DNA of 52,734 bases. Source: Nitrospirota bacterium (GTDB lineage: Bacteria; NPL-UPA2; JAADIA01). Position 1 is the first letter of the stretch. Each line of letters starts with the position of its first letter. A program made the position numbers and the translations under genes. Under the pieces are notes generated by a model. That model did not search any database and was not told the DNA's origin. It saw only the letters and a program-made list of their open reading frames with translations. Location of the stretch: the NCBI GenBank assembly GCA_013151555.1, contig JAADIA010000044.1, forward strand, positions 1 through 52,734, written 5' to 3'. Shown here piece by piece: positions 44,684 through 51,624 of the stretch.

Positions 44684-44860
44684 TTAATGTTGCTTATGGC
44701 TCTTATGCTTTTCCTTCCGCAGATACTTTTCCGGGTCTTCTTCAAACTCCGACTGGCATTCCGGACAACAGAGATAATAAGTCTCACTCTTATATTCTAC
44801 TTTGGCATAGGCTTTATTCCTGTTGATTTTTCTGCCGCAAACCGGGTCATGATAAAACAT
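44684..44860 (-). CDS. YHS-domain metal-binding protein, 58 aa
   Basis: Stand-alone YHS domain. MFYHDPVCGRKIN begins with the D-P-V-C motif (C8), and YYLCCPECQSEFEEDPEKYL supplies C31, C32 and C35. A His/Lys-rich tail (KHKSHKQH) may also bind metal. The ATG at 44860 uses AAGGAG that belongs to a hairpin repeat (44868-44963). YHS/TRASH domains are linked to heavy-metal binding. First-pass gene finders may miss it because of its length. Confidence 0.88.
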   Translation of the reverse strand: MFYHDPVCGRKINRNKAYAKVEYKSETYYLCCPECQSEFEEDPEKYLRKEKHKSHKQH

Positions 44861-44867
44861 AGCTTAT

Positions 44868-44963
44868 CTCCTTTTAATGAGCACATCACTTAGTGCCAGC
44901 TAAGTGATAAGTGCGAATTAACTCCGTAGCTTAAGGGGAAATTGTCGGAGAGAATTTCCCCTT
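44868..44963 (-). repeat. Composite hairpin repeat with embedded ribosome-binding site
   Basis: Read on the minus strand, CTCACTTGCTTGGAC leads into the 11-bp hairpin AAGGGGAAATT/AATTTCCCCTT (44953-44963 and 44933-44943, nine-base loop), then TTAATTCGCACTTATCA, a stem CTTAG...CTAAG, TGATGTGCTCATTAA and AAGGAG. Order, spacing and most bases match the element at 11643-11750, apart from the centre of the second hairpin. It ends eight bases before the YHS start at 44860. Confidence 0.88.
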
Positions 44964-44986
44964 GTCCAAGCAAGTGAGTAACATCA

Positions 44987-45316
44987 TCAACAACAACCTC
45001 CCCTCTTCTTAGGTTGTTGTTGAGGCTGGTCTTTAGGCATATACTTCATAGGCTCTTTATCAAAATTCTCCTTGCAGGCAGGAGCGCAGAAATAAAAGGT
45101 CTGTCCCATATGCCAACTGCTCACCGGCGAGGTTTTGGGATCAACGAATGTCCCACAGACCGGGTCTTTCACCATCTGAGAACCGCCTGTTGACCCGGAA
45201 CCAACCCCGGGCCCGGAATGTCCTCCCTGTCCCACCATGCTATGGCCACCGTGACCTCTTCTCATCATCCAGAAGAATAAACCCCCGATAATGACAATCC
45301 ATAAAATAGTACTCAT
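44987..45316 (-). CDS. Membrane-anchored YHS-domain protein
   Basis: Protein of 109 residues. An N-terminal transmembrane helix (about 2-17) is followed by RRGHGGHSMVGQGGHSG, a His/Gly-rich linker, then a YHS domain with DPVCG (C54) and FYFCAPACKENFDKEPMKYM (C77, C81). It ends GGCC. The layout suggests a metal-binding site held at the membrane. I start at 45316 because AGGAGG, supplied by the repeat at 45327-45376, lies nine bases upstream. Confidence 0.88.
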   Translation of the reverse strand: MSTILWIVIIGGLFFWMMRRGHGGHSMVGQGGHSGPGVGSGSTGGSQMVKDPVCGTFVDPKTSPVSSWHMGQTFYFCAPACKENFDKEPMKYMPKDQPQQQPKKRGGCC

Positions 45317-45326
45317 CTTCATTCAC

Positions 45327-45376
45327 CTCCTTAATGAACACATCACTTAGTGAAACTAAGTGATAAGTGTGAATTA
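45327..45376 (-). repeat. Hairpin repeat with embedded ribosome-binding site
   Basis: On the minus strand: TAATTCACACTTATCA, stem CTTAG-TTTCA-CTAAG, TGATGTGTTCATTAAGGAG. It matches the second hairpin of the element at 44868 with three or so changes in the arms. AAGGAGG is the ribosome-binding site of the YHS gene at 45316. The first hairpin (AAGGGGAAATT) is absent here. Confidence 0.85.
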
Positions 45377-45417
45377 CCCGATACTTGACCTCCTTTTGCC
45401 TTTTGAGTTACCGGAAT

Positions 45418-45918
45418 TCATTTAATAACCTTGAGAACAGCTTCTAAGACCGGCTTTGCCACAGAAGGATCCACTGCCAGCCAGATAACCTTCTTGGAGT
45501 CAAGATAAAAGTAATGTATCTGACCAAAACCCAATACAGAATATATCTTTCTTCTTTCCTCCTTGAGTTCCCGAAAATGACCAAAACTCTTAGTCCCTTT
45601 CCCGATCTTCTCCCGCATCAGGTCGATCTGCTGCCGGGCTTGCTCCTCATTTTCAAATTCGGCAACATAAAGCATGGCCTTTGCCTGGCCACTTTCATAA
45701 TGCGCCACATAGCCGTTCTTTACCGCGATTTCCTTGCCGTGCAGTTTACTAATCTTAGCCATAGCATCTTTCCCCTGGGAAGAATGCCGAAGTTGTAAAC
45801 CTGCGATTTCGGCAGGAATCGTAAACTGTTCCGTTTTGCTATCAGCAGGAATAGAAAAAAGATAAGCTGCTCCAAGTAAAGTCAGAATAGTTATAGCTAA
45901 AGATTTCTTCCTGAACAT
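45418..45918 (-). CDS. Exported protein of unknown function
   Basis: Protein of 166 residues with a signal peptide (about 6-22, cleavage near PADS). The mature part alternates strands and helices (AHYESGQAKAMLYVAEFENE, EEQARQQIDLMREKIG) and lacks cysteines. I do not recognise a family. GAGGGAG precedes the ATG at 45918. Its position between YHS genes on the same strand suggests a periplasmic partner in metal handling, which is inference. Confidence 0.72.
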   Translation of the reverse strand: MFRKKSLAITILTLLGAAYLFSIPADSKTEQFTIPAEIAGLQLRHSSQGKDAMAKISKLHGKEIAVKNGYVAHYESGQAKAMLYVAEFENEEQARQQIDLMREKIGKGTKSFGHFRELKEERRKIYSVLGFGQIHYFYLDSKKVIWLAVDPSVAKPVLEAVLKVIK

Positions 45919-45966
45919 AGACACATCTCCCTCTAAGATAATTTTACCATAAATAAATAAAGCAAG

Positions 45967-46200
45967 CTAATGCTTCATATCATGGCAACTTTTGGGTGCC
46001 CGGACATCATCTCCCCCAGCTAACCGCTCAAGAAAGCTTTTATCTTTCCCTTTTCCGGAAAACCGTTCGGGCTTCTCCTCAAAGGTCGCCCGGCAAGCGG
46101 GACAATCAAAATAATAAGTACGTTTGCCATATATAGAAAAATACCTGCTATGTTTACTCACCTTAGCCGCACACACCGGATCTCGAGTTTTTCCAAACAT
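45967..46200 (-). CDS. YHS-domain protein, 77 aa
   Basis: Small YHS protein beginning MFGKTRDPVC (C10) with YYFDCPACRATFEEKPERF (C33, C36) and a polar tail ending CHDMKH. GGGAGG precedes the ATG. The domain is the third of four in this cluster and the least canonical: VCAAKV replaces VCGM. Metal binding is inferred from the family. Confidence 0.85.
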   Translation of the reverse strand: MFGKTRDPVCAAKVSKHSRYFSIYGKRTYYFDCPACRATFEEKPERFSGKGKDKSFLERLAGGDDVRAPKSCHDMKH

Positions 46201-46225
46201 ATCCTCACCTCCCTAAAGGAGGGCA

Positions 46226-46251
46226 GGTCCCCCTCCCTTCCGGAGGGGACC
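46226..46251 (-). other. Intercistronic GC-rich hairpin
   Basis: GGTCCCCCTCC (46226-46236) pairs with GGAGGGGACC (46242-46251), with one bulged base and a very short loop, between two YHS genes. Likely an RNA-processing or partial-termination hairpin; no T-run on the minus strand. Confidence 0.5.
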
Positions 46252-46269
46252 CGCTTCCCTTCTGTAACC

Positions 46270-46458
46270 CTACATGTGGCAACTATCGCCTTTCTCCTCT
46301 TCTTCAGTACTCATATACTTCATAGGATTCTGGTCAAACTTCTCCTTACATCCCTGAGCACAGAAGTAGAAAGTTTTGCCCATATGCTCGCTGGTAGCTA
46401 CGGCACTATCGGCATCCATATCCATCCCACATACCGGATCCTTTACCTGCTCACCCAT
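46270..46458 (-). CDS. YHS-domain protein, 62 aa
   Basis: Canonical YHS protein: VKDPVCGMDMDADSAVATSE (C10) and KTFYFCAQGCKEKFDQNPMKYM (C33, C37), then an acidic tail ending DSCHM. I start at 46458, where GGGAGG lies eight bases upstream; a GTG at 46467 overlaps that site. It is the first gene after csoR copy 2 and therefore probably copper-induced. Confidence 0.87.
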   Translation of the reverse strand: MGEQVKDPVCGMDMDADSAVATSEHMGKTFYFCAQGCKEKFDQNPMKYMSTEEEEKGDSCHM

Positions 46459-46503
46459 ATCATCCACCTCCCTTCTCTCGTTATAGCGTCAAATACCATC
46501 TCA

Positions 46504-46773
46504 TTATCTTATAAACTTATCAACAGTATCTAAGAGTTCATCTATCCCGTCCCGGCTGTTATCCTCCCGGATGGCTTCGCTGACACAAGTTTCGATATGT
46601 TTCTTCATTATAATAAGGGCCATCCGGTCAAGAGCTCGCTTTGCTGCGGTAATTTGATTTACGATGTCAATACAATATTTTTCCTTATCCACCATTCTGC
46701 CGATTCCTCCTATCCGGCCGGCTATTTTCTTCAGCCGCCCGAGAGCAATCATTTTTGTCTCTTCATCTACCAT
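46504..46773 (-). CDS. csoR: CsoR-family copper-sensing repressor (copy 2)
   Basis: Repressor of 89 residues, very close to the copy at 36597-36866, with the same ligands C34, H59 and C63. The ATG at 46773 has GGAGGAAGG upstream; an ATG at 46791 lies on that site. It leads the YHS gene group and has its own promoter plus a TACC-N14-GGTA operator (46814-46871), so it should repress itself and the YHS genes until copper rises. Confidence 0.93.
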   Translation of the reverse strand: MVDEETKMIALGRLKKIAGRIGGIGRMVDKEKYCIDIVNQITAAKRALDRMALIIMKKHIETCVSEAIREDNSRDGIDELLDTVDKFIR

Positions 46774-46813
46774 AGCCTTTCCTTCCTCCATTCCTCATCC
46801 TCAATCGGCTTAT

Positions 46814-46871
46814 TACCCCCTACCCCTACATGGTATGATAAAAGTTTACCACTTCCCCCGAAACTTGTCAA
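46814..46871 (-). promoter_or_regulatory. csoR-YHS promoter with CsoR-type operator
   Basis: On the minus strand TTGACA (46866-46871), a 17-base spacer and TAAACT (46843-46848) form a strong sigma-70 promoter starting near 46836. Directly downstream, the sequence 46814-46835 begins TACC, ends GGTA and holds two C-tracts (CCCCC and CCCC). This is the layout of CsoR operators. Repressor bound there would block initiation. Confidence 0.72.
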
Positions 46872-46895
46872 GGGGCAAATAAAAAAAATTTTCAC

Positions 46896-46958
46896 TTGAC
46901 AAAAAAGGGGGATATGATAAAATCCAATTGCAACTAAAACTCAATAGCAACTAAAAGG
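46896..46958 (+). promoter_or_regulatory. fur promoter with repeated half-sites
   Basis: TTGACA (46896-46901), a 16-base spacer and TAAAAT (46918-46923) start transcription toward fur. Just downstream, GCAACTAAAA occurs twice, 17 bases apart (46930 and 46947). This resembles the half-site of the palindrome at 47406-47426, so autoregulation by Fur is likely. Confidence 0.6.
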
Positions 46959-46964
46959 CATTCG

Positions 46965-47390
46965 ATGAGAATAGAGGAAGATAAACTAAGGGACTATTTG
47001 AAGTCGAAGGGTTTAAAGTTTACCCCGGAAAGACAGCTTATTCTGAAAGAAGTGTTTTCTATCCACCGCCATTTTGAGGTGGACGACCTTTTTATCCGCA
47101 TGCGGCGCCGGGATAATCGTATTTCCCGGTCCACTCTCTATCGCACCCTAAGGCTTTTGGTGGAATGCGGCCTTCTCAGGGAAGTTCTCTTCGAAGAGAG
47201 GCATAGCCATTATGAGCATATCCTGGGGCACGAACATCACGACCACCTTCTCTGTCTGGGATGTGGACAGGTAATAGAGTTTAGCAATAGTTCTATAGAG
47301 AAGCTTCAAAGCAAGGTGTGCGGGGAGTATAAATTTCAGCCCCAAGGGCACCGGCTTCAGATTACGGGCTACTGCAGGAAGTGCCGGTAA
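46965..47390 (+). CDS. fur: Fur-family metal-responsive regulator
   Basis: Regulator of 141 residues with an N-terminal winged helix (KFTPERQLILKEV, ISRSTLYRTLRLLVECGLL) and a C-terminal dimer/metal domain: HEHHDHLLCLGCGQVIEF and GYCRKCR provide C97-x2-C100 and C137-x2-C140, the structural zinc site. Followed directly by an FTR1-type iron permease, so iron-sensing is more likely than zinc or peroxide sensing. It diverges from the csoR-YHS group. Confidence 0.93.
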   Translation: MRIEEDKLRDYLKSKGLKFTPERQLILKEVFSIHRHFEVDDLFIRMRRRDNRISRSTLYRTLRLLVECGLLREVLFEERHSHYEHILGHEHHDHLLCLGCGQVIEFSNSSIEKLQSKVCGEYKFQPQGHRLQITGYCRKCR

Positions 47391-47405
47391 AAATTTTTGT
47401 GACTT

Positions 47406-47426
47406 AATTGAAACTAAGTTTTAATT
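47406..47426 (+). promoter_or_regulatory. Candidate Fur box
   Basis: AATTGAAACT-A-AGTTTTAATT is a near-perfect palindrome between fur and the iron permease gene. It looks like a regulator site 30 bases before the permease start. Assignment to Fur is by position and by shared half-sites near the fur promoter. Confidence 0.55.
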
Positions 47427-47455
47427 GCAGTTAAGGAAAGGGAGAGGAGAAGAAG

Positions 47456-48472
47456 ATGTTATCAAGTCTGTTAATCACCCTCCGGGAAGGAATAGAAGCC
47501 GCCTTAATCGTAGGGATTATCATCACTTATCTCACTAAGATTAATAAATCCATCTACATCAAGGATATCGTTCTGGGAATAGCCCTGGCTATCCTGGCAA
47601 GCATCGGGACAGCCTGGCTCTTTGCGAGGATTATGGGTGGATTCAGCGGTCGGAGCGAGGATATCTTCGAGGGAGTAATCATGCTCCTGGCCGTCTCCAT
47701 TCTTACTTATATGATTATCTGGATGCATCACCAGGCAAAAAATATCGCCGGGAATATCCGGGAACAAGTAAATGCTTACCTCAGCCATAAGCAAATCTAT
47801 GGTTTAGTCTTTTTGGGTTTCATCTCCGTCTATCGGGAAGGGGTTGAGACCGTCCTCTTCTTCGCTGCCCTTCGGGCGGTGGATGCGGCCTCCTGGTTAG
47901 GAGGCGTGCTGGGGCTGGTCCTGGCAATTACTTTGGCTATCCTCTTTTTCCAGACTACCCGACATTTCTCTTTGAGGTTATTCTTCCAATTCACAGGACT
48001 CTTCATCATCATCATCGCTGCCGGACTCTTCGCCCACGGCATCCATGATCTGCAGCAAGCTGAGGTCATTCCCATAGTGAAGGAACATCTATTTGATATT
48101 AACCCTACTATTACTTACGGGAAGACAAAAAAGATAGACGCTTTTCTTTCCCAATCTGACTGGCAGCAAAAAATACTTAAGAGACCCGAAGGAAAGGAAA
48201 AACTTATTCTTCTCCAGGAACTCATCCGGAACAATGGTGTTTATCGAAGCAAGAAGTATAAACCTTATAAGAGCCTCATCCAAGAAGGTTTGGTAGAAGT
48301 AAAAAGCCCCATCCGTTTAGCTTTTCATGAAAACGGGACCGGGGGCAGTTTCCTAAAAGCTCTCTTCGGCTACAATGGCAACCCTTCCCTGATAGAGTTT
48401 CTTGCTTATCTCCTTTATTACCTCGGCGTCTATGGGTTGATAAGATTGAGCCTGCACCGCTTGGACCAGTAA
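47456..48472 (+). CDS. FTR1-family iron permease
   Basis: Membrane protein of 338 residues with about seven helices. Two iron-binding R-E-x-x-E motifs are present: REGIE (10-14) and REGVE (127-131). This is the FTR1/EfeU family, which imports iron, usually with an oxidase or extra periplasmic partners; none is seen here. A soluble loop of about 85 residues (about 215-300) lies before the last helix. It directly follows fur and a candidate Fur box, consistent with iron-repressed import. GGAGAGGAG precedes the ATG. Confidence 0.92.
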   Translation: MLSSLLITLREGIEAALIVGIIITYLTKINKSIYIKDIVLGIALAILASIGTAWLFARIMGGFSGRSEDIFEGVIMLLAVSILTYMIIWMHHQAKNIAGNIREQVNAYLSHKQIYGLVFLGFISVYREGVETVLFFAALRAVDAASWLGGVLGLVLAITLAILFFQTTRHFSLRLFFQFTGLFIIIIAAGLFAHGIHDLQQAEVIPIVKEHLFDINPTITYGKTKKIDAFLSQSDWQQKILKRPEGKEKLILLQELIRNNGVYRSKKYKPYKSLIQEGLVEVKSPIRLAFHENGTGGSFLKALFGYNGNPSLIEFLAYLLYYLGVYGLIRLSLHRLDQ

Positions 48473-48495
48473 CCAAATAGGAGATGGATTTTCTC

Positions 48496-49230
48496 CTATC
48501 CCCTCATCCAGCCTATACCCCAGGATTGGAGGTAGGAAGAGATAATAGAGAAATAGTTAGTAAATATCAAAACCCCCACAGCTAACAAAAAGATTCCCGA
48601 GATTATCTGAATCAACCGCATATGTTTCTGAACCTTTTTGAAATGAACCAGGAAGGAATTTATGGCCAGGGAGGTGATAAAGAGAGGAAGTCCCAATCCC
48701 AGAGAATAAGCCGTTAGCAGCTTAATACCCGAACCCACGGAACCGGTGGTGCTCGCATAAAGTAAGATGGTGCCCAGAATAGGGCCCACACAGGCCGTCC
48801 AGCCCATGGCAAAAGCATTCCCCACCAAATAGGAACCCCATAATCCGGAAGGTTTCCGGGTGAAACCAATCTTTGCCTCCCGGCTCAGAAAACTCCATCT
48901 CAATAGCCCCATAATGTACAGGCCGAAGAGGATAATTAAGATACCTCCCGCCTTCCGAATAACATTTTGATAATCGTGGAGAATTTTTCCGGCAAAACTT
49001 GCTGAAGCTCCCAGCAGAATGAAGATAGTGGAAAACCCGGCGATGAAAAGAAGCGAGTGCTTTATAGTTATTATCTTGATTCTCCCTCTATCAAATTCCT
49101 GGGTTAACTCCTGAAAAGATAAACCCGTAATATAGGAAACATAGGAAGGGAGTAAAGGCAAAACACAGGGGGCGATAAAGGATAAAAATCCGGCCCCGAA
49201 GGCAATGAATAAAGAGATGTTCTGGTCCAA
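48496..49230 (-). CDS. ccdA: CcdA-type cytochrome c/thiol-redox membrane protein (copy 1)
   Basis: Six-helix membrane protein of 244 residues that passes electrons from thioredoxin to periplasmic thiols. The two redox cysteines are C22 (FIAPCVLPLLPSY) and C147 (TACVGPILG). It starts 20 bases after the TlpA-like gene. Copy 2 at 50880-51611 is closely related, starting with an almost identical N-terminus; here the second motif has Ala before the Cys rather than the usual Pro. Confidence 0.92.
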   Translation of the reverse strand: MDQNISLFIAFGAGFLSFIAPCVLPLLPSYVSYITGLSFQELTQEFDRGRIKIITIKHSLLFIAGFSTIFILLGASASFAGKILHDYQNVIRKAGGILIILFGLYIMGLLRWSFLSREAKIGFTRKPSGLWGSYLVGNAFAMGWTACVGPILGTILLYASTTGSVGSGIKLLTAYSLGLGLPLFITSLAINSFLVHFKKVQKHMRLIQIISGIFLLAVGVLIFTNYFSIISSYLQSWGIGWMRG

Positions 49231-49250
49231 GAATATTTCCTCCTAAACGA

Positions 49251-49904
49251 TTACTTGGATTTAAGAAGCCCTTCAATTAAATCGCGGGTGCCCTGGGTAA
49301 ACCAGTCCCGATAGCCTATCTCCCTACCGATCATCTTTCCTTCCCGGTTAATCAAATAGGAAGTAGGAGTTCCGGTAATTCCATACAGAGTATCTACTCT
49401 CCCGGTGGGATCCAACAGCCCGGAATCGCCAAAGAAAGTGTATCCGGATTTCTCAACAAAAGGCACAACCGCCCTAGCTCCTTCCCGATCACTGAAAACA
49501 GCCACGATAACAAAATCCTGGTCTTTGAATTGCTCATAAAGCTTCTGCAAAGAAGGCATCTCTTTACGGCACCAGTGACACCAGGTAGCCATGAAATTCA
49601 AAAGTATAATCTTGCCCCGGTAATCTTTTAAACGAACCTTCTTGCCGTCCAGATTATCCAGTTCAAAATCAGGAGCAGCCACATCTTTCCCCATCTTCTG
49701 AATTCCTAAGGAACGCATAAGCTTATCAAGACGTTTAGAGCTTGCTGTCCCGGAATTGGATATCTGCTGGCCGGTTTCCCGGGCAGGTCTTTCCTTTTTT
49801 GCTTTAAACTGTGGATAAAGCAGAAGAACAAAGGCCCCAAGAATTACAATTGAAATCACGGTTATGACATACGGCGTTCTTCTTTTTAAATTTTCCCCAG
49901 TCAT
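49251..49904 (-). CDS. TlpA-like membrane-anchored thioredoxin (copy 1)
   Basis: Protein of 217 residues with an N-terminal membrane anchor (about 11-30) and a thioredoxin-fold domain: FMATWCHWCRKEMPSLQ gives the redox pair C109-x-x-C112, and GITGTPTSYLINREG holds the cis-Pro. It would receive electrons from the adjacent CcdA and reduce periplasmic disulfides, as in cytochrome c maturation. The start overlaps the stop of a broken methyltransferase gene (ATGA). GGAGG lies nine bases upstream. Confidence 0.92.
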   Translation of the reverse strand: MTGENLKRRTPYVITVISIVILGAFVLLLYPQFKAKKERPARETGQQISNSGTASSKRLDKLMRSLGIQKMGKDVAAPDFELDNLDGKKVRLKDYRGKIILLNFMATWCHWCRKEMPSLQKLYEQFKDQDFVIVAVFSDREGARAVVPFVEKSGYTFFGDSGLLDPTGRVDTLYGITGTPTSYLINREGKMIGREIGYRDWFTQGTRDLIEGLLKSK

Positions 49905-50103
49905 TTATTTTTTCCTCCTTTCAACTTCATCTCTCTTTTCTCCCGGTAAGTTTCCCCGAACTTCCCGGCCAATTCCCTTTCCTCTTTTCCGGCTAATCGA
50001 TAGTAAGCAACCATCAACATTGGTCTCATAAGAAGAGCAGGGATAGCCTACCCCTGAATAAGCATGCCCAAGGCAATGAGAATCAATCCTGAATATGGGG
50101 GGA
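49901..50103 (-). pseudogene. Remnant of an isoprenylcysteine-methyltransferase-like gene
   Basis: The minus strand encodes a decayed copy of the C-terminus seen in the intact gene at 30084-30758: PPYSGLILIALGMLIQ, then a TAG stop at 50048-50050, then ALLMRPMLMVAYYRLAG and KEERELAGKFGETYRE. Alignment places the stop where the intact protein has Pro (Q-W-P-T-I became Q-G-stop-A-I). The front half is missing. Its final TGA overlaps the ATG of the TlpA-like gene, so the ancestral gene was translationally coupled to tlpA. Confidence 0.85.
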
Positions 50104-50174
50104 TTAAAAAATTCTAACGGCAACAAATAATATATACTTTTGTAGTTAAATTAGTTGGATAAGAGATAAGGGAC

Positions 50175-50534
50175 TTATAGTAGATATGAAGAATTGAGGA
50201 TATATGCTTGAATTTTGGAAATTTTGCTATCCGGCCTGTTGAGAGTTAACCGGAGAGAAGGTTTTTCTTCAAATGGCAATTTAGCTATTTGTCCAGATGG
50301 ATAACTCTGCTTGAAGGAAGGGTAAGAAGAATAATTCTTAGGAACTTGAATAGAGCCGGAGCTGATTAATACTTGAGGAAGGAGACCGGAAGAACATTCT
50401 TCAGTCCCTAAACTCTGCCCTTGATTATGAGAGACGGCCGCGAAGGAATCGCTTGAACAATTCCAATTTGCAAGAAATAGAAAAGCTGCGGCAATCAAAA
50501 CAACTGCTGCTAAATATCTTCTTCCGCTCATCAT
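50175..50534 (-). CDS. Exported protein of unknown function, 119 aa
   Basis: Short protein with a probable signal peptide (residues 7-24, hydrophobic, then NWNCSSD) and a polar mature region rich in Ser, Lys and Pro. Three cysteines, no recognised family. Ribosome-binding sequence is weak (GAGTGAG). A TTGACA at 50605-50610 on this strand may begin a promoter. It lies between the broken methyltransferase and the second CcdA-TlpA copy. Moderate confidence that it is real. Confidence 0.5.
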   Translation of the reverse strand: MMSGRRYLAAVVLIAAAFLFLANWNCSSDSFAAVSHNQGQSLGTEECSSGLLPQVLISSGSIQVPKNYSSYPSFKQSYPSGQIAKLPFEEKPSLRLTLNRPDSKISKIQAYILNSSYLL

Positions 50535-50879
50535 TATATCAACTCACTCTGGCTCAGTTTTCCCCATCATCCAGATTTAAGTTAGTATCACATCCTACCG
50601 GTACTGTCAAGAAAAAAACTTCCGGTCATTATATACCACCAAGGCATTATGATAGTTAAATGACAAATGAAAAAACCCAAATGACAAATTGTAACGGACT
50701 ATAGACCATAGACTAAAAGATTTTTGTGGTTTTTGTCTAAAGTCTGATGTTTTAGGTCTGAATTCTATTATTGGGATTTTATCGATCGGACACACCAGTC
50801 GGCAGGGAGATGCTCTCCCAGCATGTCTATTAGGGACAGTGGCCGCTATAGCAGCCGGCAAACACTATTAGGTAGGTCA
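50535..50879. other. Gene-poor gap with word repeats
   Basis: Contains a possible minus-strand -35 (TTGACA at 50605-50610) with no convincing -10. Then come a GACAAATGAAAAAACCCAAA word block (50662 on; class also at the end of lgt) and a GGACTATAGACCATAGACTA block (50696 on; class also at 25858). The last 120 bases have a short plus-strand open frame without a supported start. No gene is called. Confidence 0.55.
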
Positions 50880-51611
50880 TCAGGACATCCAACCTACCCC
50901 CCAGGCTTGGAGGTAAGAAGAGAGGATAGAAAAATAATTAGTAAATATCAAGACTCCCACTACTAACAAAAAGATTCCCGAGACCACCTGAACCAGCCGC
51001 ATATGTCTCTGAACCTTTTTGAAGTAAATTAGAAGAGAGTTAATGGCCAGGGAAGTAATAAAGAGAGGAAGTCCCAATCCCAGGGAATAAGCCGTCAACA
51101 ACCTGATTCCTGAACTAATAGAACCAGTGGTGCCCGCATAGAACAAAATGGTACCCAGGATGGGACCCACGCAGGGCGTCCAGCCTACGGCAAAGGTATT
51201 CCCCACCAAATAGGAACCCCATAAGCCGCGAGGCTTCCTGGAAAGACGAATCTTCGCCTCCCGGCCCAGGAAATTCCATCTCAACAAACCCATAATGTAG
51301 AGACCGAAGAGGAAAATTAATACCCCCCCTACCTTCCGAATTACATTTTGATAATCAAGAAGAACTTTTCCCACAAAACTTGCTGAAGCTCCCAGCAAAA
51401 TGAAGATAGTGGAAAATCCGGCAATGAAGAGGAGGGAATGTTTTATGGTTATTATTCTGATTCTACTCCTATCATTTTCTCCCGTTAACTCCCGAAAAGA
51501 TAAACCCGTAATATAAGAGACATAAGAAGGAATTAAGGGCAGAACACAGGGGGAGATAAAGGACAAAAGACCCGCTGAGAAAGCAATGAACAAAGAAATA
51601 TTCTGGTCCAA
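50880..51611 (-). CDS. ccdA: CcdA-type cytochrome c/thiol-redox membrane protein (copy 2)
   Basis: Paralogue of the protein at 48496-49230, 243 residues, with redox cysteines C22 (FISPCVLPLIPSY) and C147 in the canonical TPCVGPILG. Six hydrophobic segments. It begins 13 bases after the TlpA-like copy 2 stop. Closer to the family consensus than copy 1, so copy 1 may be the more derived of the pair. Confidence 0.93.
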   Translation of the reverse strand: MDQNISLFIAFSAGLLSFISPCVLPLIPSYVSYITGLSFRELTGENDRSRIRIITIKHSLLFIAGFSTIFILLGASASFVGKVLLDYQNVIRKVGGVLIFLFGLYIMGLLRWNFLGREAKIRLSRKPRGLWGSYLVGNTFAVGWTPCVGPILGTILFYAGTTGSISSGIRLLTAYSLGLGLPLFITSLAINSLLIYFKKVQRHMRLVQVVSGIFLLVVGVLIFTNYFSILSSYLQAWGVGWMS

Positions 51612-51624
51612 AAGGTATTACTCC

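Noticed and set aside
50760-50880. Short plus-strand frame ending in DALPACLLGTVAAIAAG
   Set aside because: Protein-like in composition but under 45 codons, no supported start and no family recognised; could be a gene remnant but evidence is too thin.
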